Shown one piece after another: positions 19,505-28,674 of a stretch of DNA of 39,600 nt (the first letter of the stretch is position 1; every line of letters starts with the position of its first letter). Source of the DNA: Bacteroidales bacterium (GTDB lineage Bacteria; Bacteroidota; Bacteroidia; Bacteroidales; AUK083). The notes under the pieces are model-generated. The model searched no databases. It had not been told where the DNA came from and worked only from the letters and a program-made list of their open reading frames with translations. Location of the stretch: NCBI GenBank assembly GCA_021158345.1, contig JAGGUV010000057.1:1-39600 (forward strand). Reading direction: 5' to 3'. The position numbers and the translations under genes are program-made.

Positions 19505-19535
19505 TGGTAAATTGTGGTAAAAAATGGTAAATTTG
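19505..19535 (+). promoter_or_regulatory. Putative MraZ operator: three direct TGGT repeats at 10-bp spacing, overlapping a TAnnTTTG element
   Basis: TGGTAAATTG-TGGTAAAAAA-TGGTAAATTTG with TGGT at 19505, 19515 and 19525; TAAATTTG at 19528-19535; 46 bp upstream of mraZ. Confidence 0.65.
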
Positions 19536-19580
19536 CCATACATATAAAACATATATAAAAGCGTACAAAAGTACAAAAAA

Positions 19581-20093
19581 ATGATAAATATAAAAGGCAC
19601 ATATGAATGTAAAGTAGATTCAAAAGGCAGATTTATGTTTCCATTTAATTTTAAAAAACAATTGGAATCAATAATTGATAAGGGTTTTATTATAAAAAGA
19701 AGTGTGTTTGACAAATGTCTGGAATTATATCCTGATGAGGTATGGGACAAAGAATTAGAGCAAATAAACGGATTAAACAGGTTTGTAAAAGATAATATAA
19801 AATTTATAACAGCATTTATGTCGGGTCATACACCTGTAAGTTTGGATACAACTGGCAGGATATTAATACCCAAACATTTAATGGACTTTGCAGGAATAAA
19901 AACAGATAAGGATAAAAATAAAATTGTACTTGTATCAGCAATAGACAGAATAAATATTTGGGATAAAGAAGAGTATGATAAAGAAATATTAAAATTAAAC
20001 AAAGAATATTCTGAGTTAGCAGAAAAGGTAATGGGGAATAGAAACAAACAAAAAGACAATAACGATGTATCACAATCCTGTATTACTGAATGA
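19581..20093 (+). CDS. mraZ: Transcriptional regulator MraZ
   Basis: IKGTYECKVDSKGRFMFPFNFK and a second SpoVT/AbrB-like repeat VSLDTTGRILIPKHLMDFA; first gene of dcw cluster. Confidence 0.95.
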   Translation: MINIKGTYECKVDSKGRFMFPFNFKKQLESIIDKGFIIKRSVFDKCLELYPDEVWDKELEQINGLNRFVKDNIKFITAFMSGHTPVSLDTTGRILIPKHLMDFAGIKTDKDKNKIVLVSAIDRINIWDKEEYDKEILKLNKEYSELAEKVMGNRNKQKDNNDVSQSCITE

Positions 20094-20958
20094 AAGCATT
20101 AAAGCTCTGTCGATAAAGCCTGACGGAATATATGCAGATTTGACATTTGGTGGCGGTGGTCACTCAAGAGAAATTTTGAGAAATTTAAAAAATGGCAAAT
20201 TAATAGGTTTTGATCAAGATGAAGACGCTATAGCAAACGCTATAAATGACGAAAGATTTATTTTAATAAATCAAAACTTCAGATATATGTCGAATTTTTT
20301 AAAAATCAATAATGCTTATCCTATTGACGGAATTTTTGCTGATCTCGGAGTTTCATCACATCAAATTGATGTCCCTGAAAGAGGCTTCTCAAGCAGATTC
20401 GACAGTGAGCTCGATTCAAGAATGAACAGAAATAAAGAAAAAAATGCAAAAAAGGTTATAAATACTTATTCAAGAGAAAAATTAGTAAAAATATTTTCAG
20501 AATACGGAGAGATACAAAATTCTAAAAAGCTTGCTTTTGCAATCACAGAAAAAAGAAAAGAGCAAACAATAACAACAACAAAAGAACTTATAAATGCTAT
20601 CAGACCTTGTATTATCAGGGAAAAAGAAAATAAATATTTAGCACAAGTTTTTCAGGCTATTCGCATAGAAGTTAATGATGAACTTCAAGCATTGAAAGAT
20701 ATGCTGAAACAAACTCCAAAGGCTTTGAAACCCGGAGGCAGATTAGTTATTATTTCTTATCATTCATTAGAAGACAGAATTGTAAAAAACTTTTTTAAAT
20801 CAGGAAATTTTGAGGGGAAAATTGAAAAGGATTTTTATGGTAATCCTTTAGTTGATTTTAAAATAATAAACAAAAAACCAATTGTTCCAAGTGAAGAGGA
20901 AATTAAAAATAATAGCAGGGCAAAAAGTGCAAAATTAAGAATTGCAGAAAAATTATAA
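20065..20958 (+). CDS. rsmH: 16S rRNA m4C1402 methyltransferase RsmH
   Basis: YHNPVLLNESIKAL, DLTFGGGGHSREIL, GIFADLGVSSHQID, ISYHSLEDRIVKNFF. Overlaps mraZ by 29 nt. Confidence 0.97.
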   Translation: MYHNPVLLNESIKALSIKPDGIYADLTFGGGGHSREILRNLKNGKLIGFDQDEDAIANAINDERFILINQNFRYMSNFLKINNAYPIDGIFADLGVSSHQIDVPERGFSSRFDSELDSRMNRNKEKNAKKVINTYSREKLVKIFSEYGEIQNSKKLAFAITEKRKEQTITTTKELINAIRPCIIREKENKYLAQVFQAIRIEVNDELQALKDMLKQTPKALKPGGRLVIISYHSLEDRIVKNFFKSGNFEGKIEKDFYGNPLVDFKIINKKPIVPSEEEIKNNSRAKSAKLRIAEKL

Positions 20959-21320
20959 TGGCAAAAGAAGAAAACACATATAATTTACAAAAAAAAGAAC
21001 CTAAAAAAAAGAAGAAAAAAAGGAGTCTGATTTTAGATCTTTTTTTGGGAAGAATTATTACTAACTTTTTTTCAAGAAATATATCAATTATTTTTTTTGC
21101 TACTATACTTATTATTATTTACATAGCAAATGTTTACTATACTGAAAAAACAATAATTAAACTAAAAAAAATAAAACGTGAAAATAGAGAATTAAAATAT
21201 AAACAGATAACTTATAAAACATTATTGATGCATTTTGATAAGCAATCTGAAATACAAAAAAAAGTTAAAGAAACAGGTTTAAAGGAATCAGTAACTCCTC
21301 CAATAATAATTTATAAATAA
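20958..21320 (+). CDS. ftsL: FtsL-like cell division protein
   Basis: Small bitopic protein with one TM segment and coiled coil between rsmH and ftsI. Confidence 0.8.
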   Translation: MAKEENTYNLQKKEPKKKKKKRSLILDLFLGRIITNFFSRNISIIFFATILIIIYIANVYYTEKTIIKLKKIKRENRELKYKQITYKTLLMHFDKQSEIQKKVKETGLKESVTPPIIIYK

Positions 21321-21327
21321 AAGTAAA

Positions 21328-23439
21328 ATGTTGAAAAAAAATAACGACATATTTAACAAGATGTATTTGATGTTATTAATGACATTTATTTTATTTATAA
21401 CAATAGTAGTGCAAATATTTTACCTGCAACTTTATGAAGGAAACAAATGGCAAGAAAAGGCAGAAAAAGAAATATACAAACAAAATAAAATAAAAAGCAT
21501 AAGAGGAAATATTTATTCCTGCGATGAAAAACTATTAGCAACTTCAGCTATTTTATTTGATGTGTATTGGGATTCACAAATATACATGTCTGACAATAAA
21601 ACATTTAATGCTAAAATTGACACATTATCAGATTGTCTTTCAAAACTTTTCAGAATAAGAAGCAAAGCTTATTACAAAAAATTACTATTAAAAGCCAAAA
21701 AGAAAAAACAAAGATTTTTATTATTAAAACGAAATGTTAATTATTCAGATATAAGCAAACTAAAAACATTTCCAATATTCAGATTAGGGAAATACAAAGG
21801 AGGCTTAATTTTAAAAGAGAAATATAAAAGGCTGTTTCCGTTTTATCCATTGGCATACAGAACTTTAGGCTGGGATAAACCGGGAACAAAAAACGATTGT
21901 GGATTAGAGGGGAGTTTCAGTAAAATCCTTAGCGGCAAAGACGGGAAGAGATTAGAACAAAAAATTGCCAATGGTGAATGGAAGCCTGTTGATTTCAATA
22001 AATATGAAGTGGAACCAATTAACGGCAAAGATATTATCACAACCCTGGATATTAGCATTCAGGATATTACAGAAAATGCTTTAAGAAAACAACTTATTAA
22101 AAGTGAGGCATCTCAGGGATGTGCCATTGTTATGGAAGTGGCTACAGGGAAAATTAAAGCTATTGCCAATTTAACATTTGATAAAAAATCTAAAAAATAT
22201 AAAGAGCTATATAATATTGCCATAAGCAAAAAATACGAACCTGGGTCTGTATTTAAAACTGCTTCTATGATTTCAATATTAGAAGACAAAAAAATAAAAT
22301 TAAACGATAAAGTAAACACTTTTAATGGTTCAATAACATATTTTGGCAGGGATATGCGCGACTCTCATAAAATAGGGGATGGACTTATCTCGGTTAGAGA
22401 AGCCTTTGAAAAATCTTCTAATGTTGGCATGTCTAAAATTATTTTTGAGGCATATAAAGATAAACCCGGAAAATTCATAAATAATCTTTATAATATGAAT
22501 TTAAACAAGCCTGTTGGAATTGAAATAGAAGGAGAAAGAAAACCTTATATTAAAAATCCTAAAAGTAAATACTGGTATAAAACCTCTTTACCATGGATGT
22601 CAATAGGATATGAGCTTGAGCTTACACCTTTGCAAATACTTACTTTTTATAATGCTATTGCCAATAATGGCAAAATGGTTAAACCATTTATTGTCAAGGA
22701 AATTAAAGATGGGGCAAATACTGTTAAAACTTTTAAAACAGAAATAATAAAAGATTCAATTTGCTCAAAATCTACTATTAAAAAAATTCAAAGTTTATTA
22801 ATAGGTGTAGTGGAAAATGGGACTGCAAAAAATATTAAAAGCCGTGATTATAAAATTGCAGGAAAGACAGGTACTGCCAAAATATCATTAGGGAAATCAG
22901 GTTATAGTCATAAATACAATGCCACTTTCGTGGGATATTTCCCTGCAGAAAATCCAAGATATTCATGTTTTGTTGTAATAAATAAACCTACAAAAGGGGG
23001 CTATTATGGAAGTTCAGTTGCTGCACCTGTTTTTAAAGAAATCTCTGACCTGATTTATGCTACACATTTAGATAAATTTTATAAAGTAGAACCATTTTCA
23101 AATGATATAAAATATCCGCTTGCTAAAACAGCAAACTTAAATGACCTGAAAGTTTTTTATAATGAATTAAATTATAAAACCGAGAAAACAATTATTAATC
23201 AAGACTGGGTAGGGACAAATCAAAAAAATGACACGGTAAGATTTTATCCCAAAAGATATTCTGATAATACAATCCCGAATTTAAAAGGAATGTGTGCTAA
23301 AGATGCAATTTTTATTCTTGAAAATATGGGGTTAAAAGTTAAAATTGAAGGTAAAGGACGTATAAAAAAACAATCTCTAAGGCCGGGATCAAAAGTTAAG
23401 AAAGAAAGTTATATAACTTTAAAATTGTCAAAAATATAA
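21328..23439 (+). CDS. ftsI: Penicillin-binding protein FtsI with C-terminal PASTA domain
   Basis: SxxK (EPGSVFKTA), SxN (KSSNVGMSK), KTG (AGKTGTAK); PASTA-like tail IPNLKGMCAKDAIFILENMGLKVKIEGKGRI. Confidence 0.95.
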   Translation: MLKKNNDIFNKMYLMLLMTFILFITIVVQIFYLQLYEGNKWQEKAEKEIYKQNKIKSIRGNIYSCDEKLLATSAILFDVYWDSQIYMSDNKTFNAKIDTLSDCLSKLFRIRSKAYYKKLLLKAKKKKQRFLLLKRNVNYSDISKLKTFPIFRLGKYKGGLILKEKYKRLFPFYPLAYRTLGWDKPGTKNDCGLEGSFSKILSGKDGKRLEQKIANGEWKPVDFNKYEVEPINGKDIITTLDISIQDITENALRKQLIKSEASQGCAIVMEVATGKIKAIANLTFDKKSKKYKELYNIAISKKYEPGSVFKTASMISILEDKKIKLNDKVNTFNGSITYFGRDMRDSHKIGDGLISVREAFEKSSNVGMSKIIFEAYKDKPGKFINNLYNMNLNKPVGIEIEGERKPYIKNPKSKYWYKTSLPWMSIGYELELTPLQILTFYNAIANNGKMVKPFIVKEIKDGANTVKTFKTEIIKDSICSKSTIKKIQSLLIGVVENGTAKNIKSRDYKIAGKTGTAKISLGKSGYSHKYNATFVGYFPAENPRYSCFVVINKPTKGGYYGSSVAAPVFKEISDLIYATHLDKFYKVEPFSNDIKYPLAKTANLNDLKVFYNELNYKTEKTIINQDWVGTNQKNDTVRFYPKRYSDNTIPNLKGMCAKDAIFILENMGLKVKIEGKGRIKKQSLRPGSKVKKESYITLKLSKI

Positions 23440-24894
23440 ATGAAAATATTAAAAGACATATTAAAAAATATTAAGACAAAAAAAATTGTCGGGAAAATTG
23501 ATATTGAAATTCATTCAATATGTTTTGATTCCAGAGAAGCAAAGCCGCAATGTATTTTTGTTGCAGTGAAAGGGACAAAAACTGACGGACATAATTATAT
23601 TGAACAATGTATAAATGCAGGTGCTACAGTTATTGTTTGTGATGTTTTACCTGAAATTTTAATTGAAAATATTACTTATGTTCTTGTTGAAGATTCGAGC
23701 TTTGCCTTGGGAATTATTTCATCAAATTTTTACGATAACCCTTCATCACATATCAAAGTAATTGGGATAACAGGCACAAATGGCAAAACTACAACAGTAA
23801 ACCTTTTGCACGATTTGTTCACTGGCTTAGGCTATAAAGTTGGATTATTATCTACAATAGAAAATAAAATTGGAAACAAAATAATAAAATCAACTCATAC
23901 AACACCTGATAGTATTGAAATAAACAGATTATTAAAAGAAATGCTTGAACAAAATTGTTCGTATTGTTTTATGGAAGTCAGTTCACATGCAATAGTTCAA
24001 AACAGAATTGCAGGCATTAGATTTACAGGTGGAATTTTTTCGAATATTACTCACGAGCATCTCGATTATCATAAAAACTTTAAAGAATATCTTAAAGCAA
24101 AAAAAAGATTTTTCGACAATCTGCCTTCAACGGCTTTTGCTATCAGCAATATTGATGATAAAAATGGTGAAATAATTTTACAAAACACTAAAGCTTCAAA
24201 ATATTATTATAGTCTGAAACAAATAGCTGATTTTAAATGCAGAATTATTGAAAATAGAATTGAAGGATTACAAATAAATATTAACAATAATGACGTATGG
24301 GTAAAATTAGTAGGAGAATTTAATGCTTACAACATACTTGCTGTGTATGGTACAGCCATTTTACTTGGGGAAGAAAGCATTGAGATATTAAAAATTCTAA
24401 GCACTTTAGAACCTGTTGAGGGCAGATTTTATCATATTAAAAATAAAAAAAATACAACAGCAATAATAGATTATGCACATACTCCCGACGCTTTAAATAA
24501 TGTACTTGAAACAATAAAAAGTTTAAAAAGACCTAACAGTGAAATAATAACTGTAGTAGGAGCCGGGGGAGACAGAGATAAGTCGAAACGTCCTATTATG
24601 GCAAAGATAGCATGTAACTTAAGCAATAAAGTGATTCTTACTTCTGATAATCCAAGAACAGAGGAGCCTTTAAATATTATTGAAGATATGAAAAAAGGTG
24701 TGGAAAAAAAATATATTAAAAACGTATTAGTAATCTCTGACAGGGAAGAAGCTATTAAAACAGCCTGTATGTTATCAAATGAGGGAGATGTAATTTTAAT
24801 AGCAGGAAAAGGCCATGAAAAATATCAGGAGATAAATGGAAAAAAATATCCTTTTGATGATAAATTAATTTTAAAAAAATATTTTAATAACTAA
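23440..24894 (+). CDS. murE: UDP-MurNAc-tripeptide synthetase MurE, meso-DAP type
   Basis: GITGTNGKTTTVNLL, MEVSSHAIVQNRI, DYAHTPDAL, and DNPRTEEP. Confidence 0.96.
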   Translation: MKILKDILKNIKTKKIVGKIDIEIHSICFDSREAKPQCIFVAVKGTKTDGHNYIEQCINAGATVIVCDVLPEILIENITYVLVEDSSFALGIISSNFYDNPSSHIKVIGITGTNGKTTTVNLLHDLFTGLGYKVGLLSTIENKIGNKIIKSTHTTPDSIEINRLLKEMLEQNCSYCFMEVSSHAIVQNRIAGIRFTGGIFSNITHEHLDYHKNFKEYLKAKKRFFDNLPSTAFAISNIDDKNGEIILQNTKASKYYYSLKQIADFKCRIIENRIEGLQININNNDVWVKLVGEFNAYNILAVYGTAILLGEESIEILKILSTLEPVEGRFYHIKNKKNTTAIIDYAHTPDALNNVLETIKSLKRPNSEIITVVGAGGDRDKSKRPIMAKIACNLSNKVILTSDNPRTEEPLNIIEDMKKGVEKKYIKNVLVISDREEAIKTACMLSNEGDVILIAGKGHEKYQEINGKKYPFDDKLILKKYFNN

Positions 24895-24900
24895 CATAAG

Positions 24901-26145
24901 ATGCTGTATTATTTATTTGATTATCTCGAAAAATCCACAAATCTTCCCGGAGCTGGAATGTTTCATTACATTTCATTTAGAGCCGGTATGTCTGTAATCA
25001 CTTCTCTGGCAATTTCTTTATTGTTTGGCAAAAAAATCATCAATTATTTAAGAAAAAAACAAATAGGGGAAACTGTCAGAGACCTTGGATTAAAAGGACA
25101 AAATGAAAAACAGGGTACTCCAACAATGGGAGGGCTAATAATACTTGGAGCTATAATTATTCCCACATTATTATTTGCAAAATTAGACAACATCTACATT
25201 ATTATCATCTTAATATCCACAATATGGCTTGGTATTATTGGATTCATTGATGATTACATTAAAGTTTTTAAGAAGAACAAAAAAGGGCTTAGAGGAAAAT
25301 TCAAAATTCTGGGGCAGGTAGGTTTAGGCTTAATTGTTGGAATTACTATGTATTTTAACGATTCAATAGTTATCAAAGAAAAAATTACTAACAAAGAAGT
25401 AATTGAAAATATAAAAAATAATAATACTGAAAAAACTAAAAAAATATATTTTAAAGAAGCTGTAAAATCAACAAAAACCACAATACCTTTTGTAAAAAAT
25501 AATGAACTTGATTATTCTGTTTTGATAAAATGGGCAGGGAAAAATTACAAAGATTTTGCATGGATAATTTTCATACCAATAGTAATTTTAATAGTAACGG
25601 CAGTATCGAATGGTGCAAATATGACAGACGGATTGGATGGACTTGCCACAGGCTCATCTGCAATTATCGGAGCTACACTTGGAATTCTGGCATGGGTGTC
25701 AGGTAACACAATATTTGCCAATTACTTAAATATTATGTACATCCCTAATATTGGGGAGTTAACAATATTTATAAGTGCATTTGTAGGAGCGTGTATTGGA
25801 TTTTTATGGTATAACACTTACCCTGCACAAATATTTATGGGTGACACAGGCAGCCTCGCCCTTGGTGGAATAATTGCTGTTTTTGCTATTATGATACGTA
25901 AAGAATTACTCATCCCTGTTTTATGCGGTATTTTCCTCGTAGAAAACCTGTCAGTAATTATTCAGGTTGAACATTTTAAATTTACCAAAAAAAAATACGG
26001 TAAGGGGAGAAGGGTTTTTAAAATGGCTCCATTGCATCATCATTATCAAATGTTGGGATATCATGAAGCTAAAATTGTTCAAAGGTTTTACATCATTGGT
26101 ATTTTACTGGCAATAATTACAATAATAACTTTAAAAATCAGATAA
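24901..26145 (+). CDS. mraY: Phospho-MurNAc-pentapeptide transferase MraY
   Basis: [70 protein letters not shown]. Confidence 0.97.
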   Translation: MLYYLFDYLEKSTNLPGAGMFHYISFRAGMSVITSLAISLLFGKKIINYLRKKQIGETVRDLGLKGQNEKQGTPTMGGLIILGAIIIPTLLFAKLDNIYIIIILISTIWLGIIGFIDDYIKVFKKNKKGLRGKFKILGQVGLGLIVGITMYFNDSIVIKEKITNKEVIENIKNNNTEKTKKIYFKEAVKSTKTTIPFVKNNELDYSVLIKWAGKNYKDFAWIIFIPIVILIVTAVSNGANMTDGLDGLATGSSAIIGATLGILAWVSGNTIFANYLNIMYIPNIGELTIFISAFVGACIGFLWYNTYPAQIFMGDTGSLALGGIIAVFAIMIRKELLIPVLCGIFLVENLSVIIQVEHFKFTKKKYGKGRRVFKMAPLHHHYQMLGYHEAKIVQRFYIIGILLAIITIITLKIR

Positions 26146-26161
26146 AAAAACATTATAAAAA

Positions 26162-27520
26162 ATGTCATTACAAAAAACAATAATATTAGGAGGTGGCGAA
26201 AGCGGTATTGGAGCAGCAGTACTTGCCAAAAAGCAGGGACTTAATATTTTTGTTTCTGATAGTGGAGTAATTAAGGATAATTATAAAAAAATTCTTATCG
26301 ACAATGATATAAAATTTGAAGAAGGTAAACATACAGAGACTATAATTTGTGAAGCTAATGAGGTGATTAAAAGTCCTGGAATTCCTGATAGCATCAAAAT
26401 AATAAAATTAATAAAAGAAAATAATATACCAATTATTTCAGAAATTGAATTTGCATCAAGATATACTAAAGCAAAAAAAATCTGTATTACAGGCAGTAAT
26501 GGAAAAACTACAACAACAGAGCTGATATATTATATCTTAAAAACAGCAGGACTAAATGTCGGAATAGCGGGTAATGTGGGGAAAAGCTTTGCCAGACAGG
26601 TGGCAGAAAACGATTTTGATTATTATGTTATTGAACTAAGCAGTTTTCAACTTGACGGCATGTTTAATTTCAAAGCAGAGATTGCAATACTAATGAATAT
26701 AACACCTGATCATCTTGACAGATATAATAATAATTTTCAGGAATATGTAAATTCAAAATTTAGAATTTGCAATAATCAAACTCCTGAGGATTATTTTATT
26801 TATTGTTTTGATGACAAGACTATAATTAAAGAAATTAAAAAAAGGACAATTAATTCTAAAAAGATACCTTTTTCAATCGATAGCTATCGGATGAAAGAAA
26901 AAATCAACGGACAAGGTGCAGAATTAATTAATAACAAAATGATTATAAACATTAATAATAAAATATTTGAGATGACAATAGAAGAATTAGCATTACAGGG
27001 AAAACATAACATATATAATTCAATGGCAGCAGGAATAAGCTCAAAACTTCTTAGCATTAGAAAAGAAACAATAAAAAAATGTCTGTCTGATTTTAAAAAT
27101 ATTGAGCATAGGCTTGAATTTGTTGCCGAGATTAATGGTGTTAAATTTATTAATGATTCAAAAGCAACAAATATCAATTCTACCTGGTATGCTCTTGAAA
27201 GCACAAAAAGTCCGATTATTTGGATAGCAGGAGGCAAAGACAAAGGAAATGATTATGAATTACTAAAAGACCTTGTAAAAGAAAAAGTAAAAGCAATAAT
27301 CTGTTTAGGTCTGGATAATACAAAAATTATTTCCGGCTTTTCTGATTGTGTAGAAAGCATTTTTGAAACAAAAACAGCCGCAGAAGCTGTAGGCATATCA
27401 TATAATATTGCTGATGAGGGCGATGTTGTATTATTATCTCCTGCTTGTGCCAGTTTTGATTTGTTTATTGATTATCAGGACAGGGGAAATAAATTTAAAA
27501 AAGCAGTATCTGAATTATAA
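26162..27520 (+). CDS. murD: UDP-MurNAc-L-alanine--D-glutamate ligase MurD
   Basis: ITGSNGKTTTTELI, LDGMFNFKAEIAILMNITPDHLDRY, NDSKATNINSTWYAL. Confidence 0.96.
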   Translation: MSLQKTIILGGGESGIGAAVLAKKQGLNIFVSDSGVIKDNYKKILIDNDIKFEEGKHTETIICEANEVIKSPGIPDSIKIIKLIKENNIPIISEIEFASRYTKAKKICITGSNGKTTTTELIYYILKTAGLNVGIAGNVGKSFARQVAENDFDYYVIELSSFQLDGMFNFKAEIAILMNITPDHLDRYNNNFQEYVNSKFRICNNQTPEDYFIYCFDDKTIIKEIKKRTINSKKIPFSIDSYRMKEKINGQGAELINNKMIININNKIFEMTIEELALQGKHNIYNSMAAGISSKLLSIRKETIKKCLSDFKNIEHRLEFVAEINGVKFINDSKATNINSTWYALESTKSPIIWIAGGKDKGNDYELLKDLVKEKVKAIICLGLDNTKIISGFSDCVESIFETKTAAEAVGISYNIADEGDVVLLSPACASFDLFIDYQDRGNKFKKAVSEL

Positions 27521-27555
27521 TTTTTTTATTTTAAACAAATAAATAATTTTTATTG

Positions 27556-28674
27556 ATGAAGAAATTTTCTAAGATATTAAAAGGTGACAATACAATATGG
27601 GCAATATTTTTCTTTTTTGCAATAATTTCTATTATTACAGTTTATAGCTCTGTTGGGTCACTGGCATATAGAGAGCATCAGGGAAACACAGAATTTTATC
27701 TCATCAAACAAGTTATAATTTTTTTAATAGGCTTTCTATTTATCTGGATAATTTCTTCATTTATTAATATAAATACTATCAAAAGAATCTCAAAATACGG
27801 TATTTATTTTATTATTCCATTATTATTATACACTTCATATAAAGGCATAAGAATCAACAATGCAAACAGATGGATATCAGTTTTTGGGCAGTCATTTCAG
27901 CCTTCAGACCTTGCTAAACCTTTGTTAATAATGTATGTGGCCTTTATGATTTCATACAAAAGAAAAAAAATACATGACTTTAAAACAGTACTAATTTATA
28001 TTTTTCTTCCTGTTTTTGTTATTTCAGGAATAATTTTTTACTCAAACTTGTCAACAGCAGGAATTTTACTTGTAACATGCTTTTTGTTAATGTTTATAGG
28101 CAGAATTAAATTTTTTCATTTATCAGCTTTTGCAGGTATAATTTTAATATCAGGATTATTGTTTTTTTTAATTCAAAAAGCAAGTAATAGTAACAAAGGC
28201 AGGTTAGATACAGGGAAAAATAGAATTGAACAATTTTTTGATTCAGAACCAAGCGAGCATGTCAACCAATCAAAAATTGCTATTTCAACTGCAGGAATAT
28301 TTGGAAAATTTGCGGGGCATAATATTCACAGAAATTTATTACCACTTTCGTATTCTGATTTTATTTTTGCTATGATAGTAGAACAATTTGGTATGGTTGG
28401 CGGGATATTTACTGTTTTATTATATTTCATTCTATTTTTCAGATGCATTATTGCAGCGCGGAAGAAAGAAAATTTATTCCAAATTTTATTAATTTTCGGG
28501 TTAGGTTTTATAATTACATTTCAGGCAATGATACATATACTTGTTAATGTTGGACTTTTTCCTGTTACAGGTCAGACCTTACCATTGATAAGTATGGGTG
28601 GAACATCAATAATATTTACTTGTATTTCATTAGGAATAATATTAAACATTACCAGGGAGGTTGAAAATGAATAA
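27556..28674 (+). CDS. ftsW: Cell division protein FtsW (SEDS glycosyltransferase)
   Basis: Polytopic SEDS protein: NANRWISVFGQSFQPSDLAKPLLIMY, HVNQSKIAISTAGIFGKFAGH, SDFIFAMIVEQFG, TGQTLPLISMGGTS. ATG at 27556. Confidence 0.96.
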   Translation: MKKFSKILKGDNTIWAIFFFFAIISIITVYSSVGSLAYREHQGNTEFYLIKQVIIFLIGFLFIWIISSFININTIKRISKYGIYFIIPLLLYTSYKGIRINNANRWISVFGQSFQPSDLAKPLLIMYVAFMISYKRKKIHDFKTVLIYIFLPVFVISGIIFYSNLSTAGILLVTCFLLMFIGRIKFFHLSAFAGIILISGLLFFLIQKASNSNKGRLDTGKNRIEQFFDSEPSEHVNQSKIAISTAGIFGKFAGHNIHRNLLPLSYSDFIFAMIVEQFGMVGGIFTVLLYFILFFRCIIAARKKENLFQILLIFGLGFIITFQAMIHILVNVGLFPVTGQTLPLISMGGTSIIFTCISLGIILNITREVENE

